Source of the DNA: JBFMHD01 sp040752395 [NCBI: Candidatus Hydrogenedentota bacterium]
GTDB lineage: Bacteria; JBFMHD01
NCBI GenBank assembly: GCA_040752395.1
Contig: JBFMHD010000074.1
Span: forward strand, 1-12,067
Length of the DNA stretch: 12,067 nt
Direction of reading: 5' to 3'
The notes under the pieces are model-generated. The model had not been told where the DNA came from, searched no databases, and was given only the letters and a program-made list of their open reading frames with translations. Position 1 is the stretch's first letter; every line of letters starts with the position of its first letter. Shown here piece by piece: positions 8,274-12,067 of the stretch. Position numbers and translations under genes: made by a program.

Positions 8274-8300
8274 TCCTGAAAAACATTGTACTCTAATAAT
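8274..8300 (-). repeat. Leader repeat, copy B (upstream of kdsC)
   Basis: Shorter copy of the same leader. In the gene direction it reads ATTATTAGAGTACAATG followed by TTTTTCAGGA, one T shorter in the middle than the other copies. It overlaps the AGGAG ribosome-binding site used by the kdsC ATG at 8266. The flanking sequence differs from copies A and C: the AGAAGCA units are absent, and a GC-richer tandem tract follows at 8328-8400. Confidence 0.75.
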
Positions 8301-8310
8301 TCGGGGTACA

Positions 8311-8327
8311 GGCTATGGACCATAGCC
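8311..8327. other. Perfect hairpin in the kdsD-kdsC gap
   Basis: GGCTATG and CATAGCC form a perfect 7-bp stem around the 3-base loop GAC, between the kdsD stop and the kdsC leader. No U-tract follows in the gene direction, which argues against an intrinsic terminator. It could pause RNA polymerase, protect RNA or be a by-product of the repeats. Confidence 0.5.
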
Positions 8328-8400
8328 GGCTGGAGCCCGAAGCCCGGAGCCTGGAGCCTGAAGAGCCCGTAGTCTGCAATCTGAAGTCTGTGGTCCTGAG
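8328..8400. repeat. Tandem 7-8 base repeats between kdsD and kdsC
   Basis: On the plus strand the tract reads as degenerate units GGAGCCC, GAAGCCC, GGAGCCT, GGAGCCT and GAAGAGCCC, passing into AGTCTGCA, ATCTGA, AGTCTGTGG. It is visibly richer in GC than the flanking genes. It fits the general unit RGARNYN of the other gaps but shares no long stretch with them. Confidence 0.75.
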
Positions 8401-8406
8401 GCCGAA

Positions 8407-9366
8407 TCACATTATTCCTTGACTTAAAATATCATGCATATGAATTAAACCCTCTAATTTGCCCTGTTTATCAGTAATCATTAAAACAGTTATCTTAAAA
8501 TCTTCCATTTTTTTTATAGCCTCATTAGCAAGTGCATCCTTTTCTATTGTTTTAGGGTTATAGGTTGAAAAATTTTTAATTGCGTCTTCAAGTGGTGGAA
8601 CTTTATGTTTTTCAAGCGCTCTCATTAAATCCCCATTCGTGAAAACAGCTACCAACCTTTGTTTCTTATCCACAACAGCAATAATGCCGAATCTCTTTTG
8701 CGACATAATTATTATTGCTTTTCTTAAAGTATCACTCTCTCTTACTATCGGCAGTTCATCACCCTTGTGCATTAAATCAACAACCCGTAAAAGCATCCTT
8801 TTTCCAAGAGTACCCCCTGGATGAAGAAATGCAAAGTCTTTCTTTGTAAATCCCTTTTCTTTTAATACAGCTATAGCCAGAGCATCACCTAAAACAAGTG
8901 TGGCTGTAGTACTTGCTGTTGGAGCGAGTCCTAAAGGACAGGCCTCGCGTTTTACTGAGATATCAAGAACTATATCGCTGTATTTTGCAAGCGTGGACCT
9001 TGTGTTTCCTGTCATAGAGATTAACTGTAACCCCATTCTTTTTATAGCAGGAAGTACAACATCAAATTCATCAGTCTCACCGCTATAAGAAATAGCTAAA
9101 ACTATATCATTTGATGATAACATACCCATATCGCCATGTAAAGCCTCTGCAGGGTGTAGAAAAAAAGCAGGCGTTCCTGTTGATGCAAAGGTAGCAGCTA
9201 TCTTTCGACCAATATTACCTGATTTCCCCATACCACAAACAACAACTTTCCCTTTACAACCGAGAATAGTCTTCACACTTTGATTAAAATTTTCATCTAT
9301 TCTATTTCTCAAATTTTTAAGAGCTTCTATCTCAATGTCGAAGACTTCTTTAGCTGTTTTAAGCAT
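8407..9366 (-). CDS. kdsD: Arabinose-5-phosphate isomerase (SIS domain plus two CBS domains)
   Basis: A 319-residue cytoplasmic enzyme converting D-ribulose-5-phosphate to D-arabinose-5-phosphate, the first committed step of KDO synthesis. The SIS domain (about 37-170) contains VVVCGMGKSGNIGRKIAATF, HPAEALHGDMG, ISYSGETDE and REACPLGLAPTAS, followed by FLHPGGTLGKR. K48, E100, E141 and H182 fall where the catalytic residues of the E. coli enzyme are expected. Two CBS domains follow (about 196-250 and 262-319); they usually regulate activity or oligomerisation. The ATG at 9366 has GAGG 8 bases upstream and gives a normal N-terminus. An upstream in-frame start at 9405 would add 13 residues derived from repeat sequence. 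It lies between kdsA and kdsC, as in many KDO operons. Confidence 0.94.
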   Translation of the reverse strand: MLKTAKEVFDIEIEALKNLRNRIDENFNQSVKTILGCKGKVVVCGMGKSGNIGRKIAATFASTGTPAFFLHPAEALHGDMGMLSSNDIVLAISYSGETDEFDVVLPAIKRMGLQLISMTGNTRSTLAKYSDIVLDISVKREACPLGLAPTASTTATLVLGDALAIAVLKEKGFTKKDFAFLHPGGTLGKRMLLRVVDLMHKGDELPIVRESDTLRKAIIIMSQKRFGIIAVVDKKQRLVAVFTNGDLMRALEKHKVPPLEDAIKNFSTYNPKTIEKDALANEAIKKMEDFKITVLMITDKQGKLEGLIHMHDILSQGIM

Positions 9367-9388
9367 CCAATATACCTCGTAATTATAA

Positions 9389-9430
9389 GATAACGAAAGA
9401 AGCAAGAAGTCTGACTCCTGACTCCTAACT
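9389..9430. repeat. Tandem repeats between kdsA and kdsD
   Basis: On the plus strand the tract begins AGATAACGAAAGAAGCAAG, reusing words from copies A and C. It continues AGTCTGACTCCTGACTCCTAACT, in which GACTCCT is repeated. The standard leader is absent; kdsD instead uses a GAGG site at 9375-9378. Confidence 0.7.
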
Positions 9431-9469
9431 TTTAATTTTGAATTTTTTAATCTTTGTGCCTTTGCAGAC

Positions 9470-9483
9470 GCATCTAAAGATGC
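9470..9483. other. Small palindromic hairpin after kdsA
   Basis: GCATC and GATGC pair around the loop TAAA (or six pairs around AA), about 30 bases beyond the kdsA stop. In the gene direction it is followed by GTCTGCAAAGGCAC and not by a U-tract, so an intrinsic terminator is unlikely. The flanking TGTAG/GTCTGCA words resemble those around the hairpin at 419-435. Confidence 0.4.
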
Positions 9484-9511
9484 TCACTACAATTTTTTCA
9501 CAGGCTCTCAG

Positions 9512-10330
9512 TTATAATAAGCTATCTATGCTTTTTAATTCTTTTAAAAGTTTACGCATTTCACCAACTGGTAGCATATTGGGTCCATCACATAGTGCTT
9601 TCTCTGGTTCAGGATGAGTTTCAAGATAAATACCAGCAACACCTATTGAAACAGCAGCCCTACAAAGCGGTCGAATAAATTCTCGCTGACCACCGCTGCA
9701 CCGTTCCCCACGTGACGGCATCTGAACACTGTGTGTGGCATCGAAGATTACAGGGTATCCTGTTCTTTTCATTATCTCTATACCTCTAAAATCAACAACA
9801 AGGTCTCCATAACCAAAACTCGTCCCTCGTTCTGTCAGGATAATATTCTTATTGCCGGTACTCTCAATCTTTTCTACAATAAATTTCATAGCCTCTGGTG
9901 CTAAAAATTGACCCTTTTTAATATTTATAATCTTTCCAGTTCCTGCTGCTTCTAATACTATATCTGTCTGTCTGCAAAGAAAAGCAGGTATCTGTATAAT
10001 ATCAACTATGTCCCCTACTTTCTTTATCTCCTCTCTGCAATGAACATCTGTTAATACAGGTATATCAAGCTTATCTCGCAGCTTTTTTATTATATTTAAC
10101 CCTTTATCAAACCCTAATCCTCTGAATGACTTTAATGATAATCTATTAGCCTTATCATAAGATACTTTAAAAATAAAAGATATATCTAATTCGTCAGTAA
10201 TAGATTTCAACGTTTCAGCAAGTGTAAATACCAGTTTTTCACTTTCCATAGCACAGGGGCCAGCTATCAATACAAAAGGCTGTGTATTACCTATTTTAAT
10301 ATCCCTTAATTTTACAGTCTTACTATACAA
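9512..10330 (-). CDS. kdsA: KDO-8-phosphate synthase, metal-dependent (class II) type
   Basis: A 272-residue enzyme condensing phosphoenolpyruvate with arabinose-5-phosphate to form KDO-8-phosphate. Diagnostic blocks: FVLIAGPCAMESEKL, FKVSYDKANRLS, FRGLGFDKGL, VLTDVH, IPAFLCRQTD, NIKKGQFLAPEAM, ILTERGTSFGYGDLVVDFR, FDATHSVQ and YLETHPEPEKALCDGPNMLP. The Cys in AGPC (residue 26), His in DATHS, Glu in YLETHP and Asp in LCDGPN match the metal ligands of Aquifex-type class II enzymes; the E. coli class I enzyme has Asn in place of the Cys. I choose the TTG at 10330: AAAAGGAG ends 8 bases upstream, and the resulting length is normal. It overlaps the preceding stop by 8 bases (TTGTATAG). The frame stays open to a TTG at 10378, giving 16 extra residues without family support. 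Confidence 0.95.
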   Translation of the reverse strand: MYSKTVKLRDIKIGNTQPFVLIAGPCAMESEKLVFTLAETLKSITDELDISFIFKVSYDKANRLSLKSFRGLGFDKGLNIIKKLRDKLDIPVLTDVHCREEIKKVGDIVDIIQIPAFLCRQTDIVLEAAGTGKIINIKKGQFLAPEAMKFIVEKIESTGNKNIILTERGTSFGYGDLVVDFRGIEIMKRTGYPVIFDATHSVQMPSRGERCSGGQREFIRPLCRAAVSIGVAGIYLETHPEPEKALCDGPNMLPVGEMRKLLKELKSIDSLL

Positions 10331-11942
10331 ATACTTTTCTCCTTTTCTTTTTGACACGATGCTTGATTTTACTACCAAAACGTTTAAGTTTTCTTAAGTT
10401 TACAAGACATAAGACATCATTCGGGTCGAATCTCAGGGCTGTCTCAAGCTCTGTTATGGCATCCTGTATCCTGTTCAACTCTACAAGAATCCCGGCATAA
10501 TTGCATCGTAAATGGGTATCTTCTGGATACATCTTAACAACTCTTTCAAAATATTCACATGCTTTTTCCATATCACCACTTCGTCGGTATATATTACTTA
10601 AATAAAAAAGTATTTCTTTATTCTCAGGTTGTTGATTTAAAATGTCTAAATACATTTCAATAGCCTGTTTATTTTTACCTTTTCTTTCGAGTATTTTTGC
10701 CTCTTTGATCCTCCTTTGTATGGTATCAAATTCAATTACTTTAGCCCCGATCTCTTCTTTTACTTCCCCTAATTCTTTTATTTTTTCTTCCTTCTTCTCT
10801 TCTTCTTTTTCGATCTCTCTCAATTCAAATGCTTTGATAACCTCATCCTCTTTTTCTTCAAATGTTTTTATCTCAAATTCAGGTATCTTTAACTCAAACT
10901 CTGATTTCTTTATCTCATCAGCCTTTTCTTTTTCTTCCTCTTCTTTTACTTCCCCTGCTTCAATCACTACGGGTTCAAATTTTTCTTTTTTTATTTCAAG
11001 CACTGGTAATTCTTCTTCTTCAATTTCCTGTATCACTCTTTCAAATTCTTCCGTGGGCTCTATTTTTACTTGTTGTATCTCTTCTTCTATTTTTTCTTCT
11101 TGTATTTTTAATCCTTCAATCTCTTTTAGTTCTTCAACTTTAACTATTTCTTCTTGCAATTTTTCTTTTTCTGGTTCTTCTATTGCGGGGATTCTGATGG
11201 CTTCACTTATCTTTGTCAGCTCTTTTTCTTCTTCTAAATCTTCAGGTCTTAATTCTGTAATAAAATCAAATTTAAGTTCTGGTACTTTCAATTCATATTC
11301 TTTAGCTCTATCTTCCTCGATAATTTTAAGTTCTTTCAAATCAGAGATATCGAGTTCAGCTTCGGCAATAACTTCTTCTTTTACAGGATATTTAGCTATT
11401 TTTTCTATCTCAGCCTCCTCAACACCGTATTGTTCTCTATCTCCATCTACCTTTTTTACAAATGGCTCAATTTTATCTTCAGCTATCTCTTCCTCGGCAT
11501 CTTTAATTTCAAATAATTCTTTTTTTTCTTCGACGGGGAGTACCTGAACCTCATCAAATTCAAACCTTATTTTAGGTTCTTCTTTTACTTCCTCATACTT
11601 TAACTTTATCTCTCGTTCTGGAACCTCAAATTCAAATAATTTAAATTCAGGTAGCTTTATTTCTTCTTTAATATCAATTTTTTTCTCCTCTTTAACAATA
11701 AATCCTGGCTCTTTTCCCTCTGGTTCTTCTTTTACCTCTTTAGTCGGTTCAATGATTTCCATTTCTGGAACCACAGGTATTTTTAATTCTTCTTTTTCTT
11801 TTTGGGGTTCTATCTTTTTAAAAGTAAATTTTAATTCAGTCCCCTCTTCTTTTACTAAATCACCAAGAAATAGTTCACCACAATTAGCACAGATAATTAA
11901 ATCATCTTCAATTTTATTATTACAATACGTACAGCTAACCAT
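10323..11942 (-). CDS. Zinc-ribbon, acidic low-complexity, TPR protein of unknown function
   Basis: A 539-residue protein I do not recognise as a named family. Residues 4-21 form a zinc ribbon: Cys4-x2-Cys7, ten residues, Cys18-x2-Cys21. From about 30 to 400 is a very Glu/Lys-rich, strongly acidic region, predicted disordered or helical. It contains loosely repeated short motifs such as LPEFKLFEFEVPE, VPELKFDFITE and IPEFEIKTFEE. Three TPRs follow (about 408-441, 442-475 and 476-509), which suggests protein-protein binding. The last 23 residues are strongly basic (KHRVKKKRRK). No signal peptide or membrane helix is visible, so it is probably cytoplasmic. GAGGAGG lies 8 bases before the ATG, within the shared leader. 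It is the first gene of the run and overlaps kdsA, but nothing in it shows a link to KDO synthesis. Confidence 0.85.
   Translation of the reverse strand: MVSCTYCNNKIEDDLIICANCGELFLGDLVKEEGTELKFTFKKIEPQKEKEELKIPVVPEMEIIEPTKEVKEEPEGKEPGFIVKEEKKIDIKEEIKLPEFKLFEFEVPEREIKLKYEEVKEEPKIRFEFDEVQVLPVEEKKELFEIKDAEEEIAEDKIEPFVKKVDGDREQYGVEEAEIEKIAKYPVKEEVIAEAELDISDLKELKIIEEDRAKEYELKVPELKFDFITELRPEDLEEEKELTKISEAIRIPAIEEPEKEKLQEEIVKVEELKEIEGLKIQEEKIEEEIQQVKIEPTEEFERVIQEIEEEELPVLEIKKEKFEPVVIEAGEVKEEEEKEKADEIKKSEFELKIPEFEIKTFEEKEDEVIKAFELREIEKEEEKKEEKIKELGEVKEEIGAKVIEFDTIQRRIKEAKILERKGKNKQAIEMYLDILNQQPENKEILFYLSNIYRRSGDMEKACEYFERVVKMYPEDTHLRCNYAGILVELNRIQDAITELETALRFDPNDVLCLVNLRKLKRFGSKIKHRVKKKRRKVFV
10339..10346 (-). 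promoter_or_regulatory. Ribosome-binding site that sets the kdsA TTG start
   Basis: AAAAGGAG, ending 8 bases before the TTG at 10330, lies inside the last codons of the upstream gene. It is the only good site near the kdsA N-terminus and supports a coupled TTG start over the farther TTG at 10378. Confidence 0.7.
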
Positions 11943-11952
11943 TATATAATCC

Positions 11953-12032
11953 TCCTCTGAAAAACATTGTAACTATAATAATATCAAGTAGAAGCAAGAG
12001 GCAAGAAGCAAGAAGCAAGAAGCAAGATAACG
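11953..12032 (-). repeat. Leader-plus-heptamer repeat, copy C (upstream of zinc-ribbon/TPR gene)
   Basis: Longest copy. The leader at 11953-11982 provides the AGAGGAGG ribosome-binding site. On the plus strand the units from 11990 to 12024 are AGAAGCA, AGAGGCA, AGAAGCA, AGAAGCA, AGAAGCA, then AGATAACG. The two extra units relative to copy A, in an otherwise near-identical block, suggest slippage expansion or contraction. Confidence 0.85.
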
Positions 12033-12050
12033 GAAGAAGTGAGAGGTATC

Positions 12051-12067
12051 AGGACAGGCTACAGGCT
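12051..12067. repeat. Short direct repeat at the window edge
   Basis: ACAGGCT occurs twice with a 7-base period (12054-12060 and 12061-12067) and runs into the window end. The same word ACAGGCT occurs at 8308-8314 in the kdsD-kdsC gap. This is the far end of the repeat-rich region upstream of the zinc-ribbon/TPR gene, and it may continue outside. Confidence 0.55.

Noticed and set aside
9382-9387. TATAAT on the minus strand just upstream of kdsD as a -10 promoter box
   Set aside because: It lies only a few bases before the GAGG ribosome-binding site, so transcription would begin at about the start codon. No good -35 box lies 16-18 bases upstream.
9465-9511. Intrinsic terminator after kdsA
   Set aside because: The palindrome at 9470-9483 has a short stem and no U-tract in the gene direction. 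The A-rich run beside it lies before the hairpin.
10642-11547. A 301-codon open frame on the plus strand, Ser/Phe-rich
   Set aside because: It is the antisense of the Glu/Lys-rich part of the zinc-ribbon/TPR gene. GAA/GAG codons read backwards give TTC/CTC and Ser/Phe strings. It has no recognisable domain or convincing start.

Overview
This AT-rich window carries nine complete protein genes and one partial gene, all read from the minus strand. The gene order in the direction of transcription runs from high to low coordinates. It suggests a diderm (Gram-negative-type) bacterium with lipopolysaccharide, because three enzymes of KDO synthesis and a Lol lipoprotein-export ATPase/permease pair are present. 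The mixture of LPS genes, multi-GAF HD-GYP and RsbU-type signalling proteins, low GC and repeat-filled gaps looks like an uncultured lineage (for example Omnitrophota-like). That placement is impression only; no marker here settles it.

Layout: (1) 10323-11942, a protein with an N-terminal zinc ribbon, a very long acidic Glu/Lys-rich middle, three TPRs and a basic tail. (2) kdsA (9512-10330), overlapping the previous gene by 8 bases through a TTG start. (3) A 145-bp gap, then kdsD (8407-9366). (4) A 140-bp gap, then kdsC (7724-8266). (5) A tight run with 4-8 base overlaps or a 13-base gap: membrane-anchored PP2C/SpoIIE-type phosphatase (6150-7727), triple-GAF HD-GYP protein (3923-6136), lysS (2473-3930), Lol permease (1250-2476) and lolD (577-1257). 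(6) A 273-bp gap, then the first 101 codons of a class IV aminotransferase (ilvE-like), cut by the window start.

How the genes fit together: KdsD, KdsA and KdsC catalyse three of the four steps from ribulose-5-phosphate to CMP-KDO. The Lol pair sends lipoproteins to the outer membrane, so both ends of the block serve the envelope. The two signalling proteins between them (a probable serine phosphatase with a membrane-anchored sensor, and a probable c-di-GMP phosphodiesterase) are co-directional and translationally packed with kdsC and lysS. Coupling of signalling to envelope building is an inference.

The most distinctive non-coding feature is that all four real gaps contain short tandem repeats, mostly 7 bases per unit. 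Three of them also carry one conserved leader of about 30 bases, ending in the ribosome-binding site of the next gene. Two near-identical leader copies differ by exactly two 7-base units. No tRNA, rRNA, CRISPR array, insertion sequence or canonical rho-independent terminator was seen. No gene-free stretch exceeds 300 bases.
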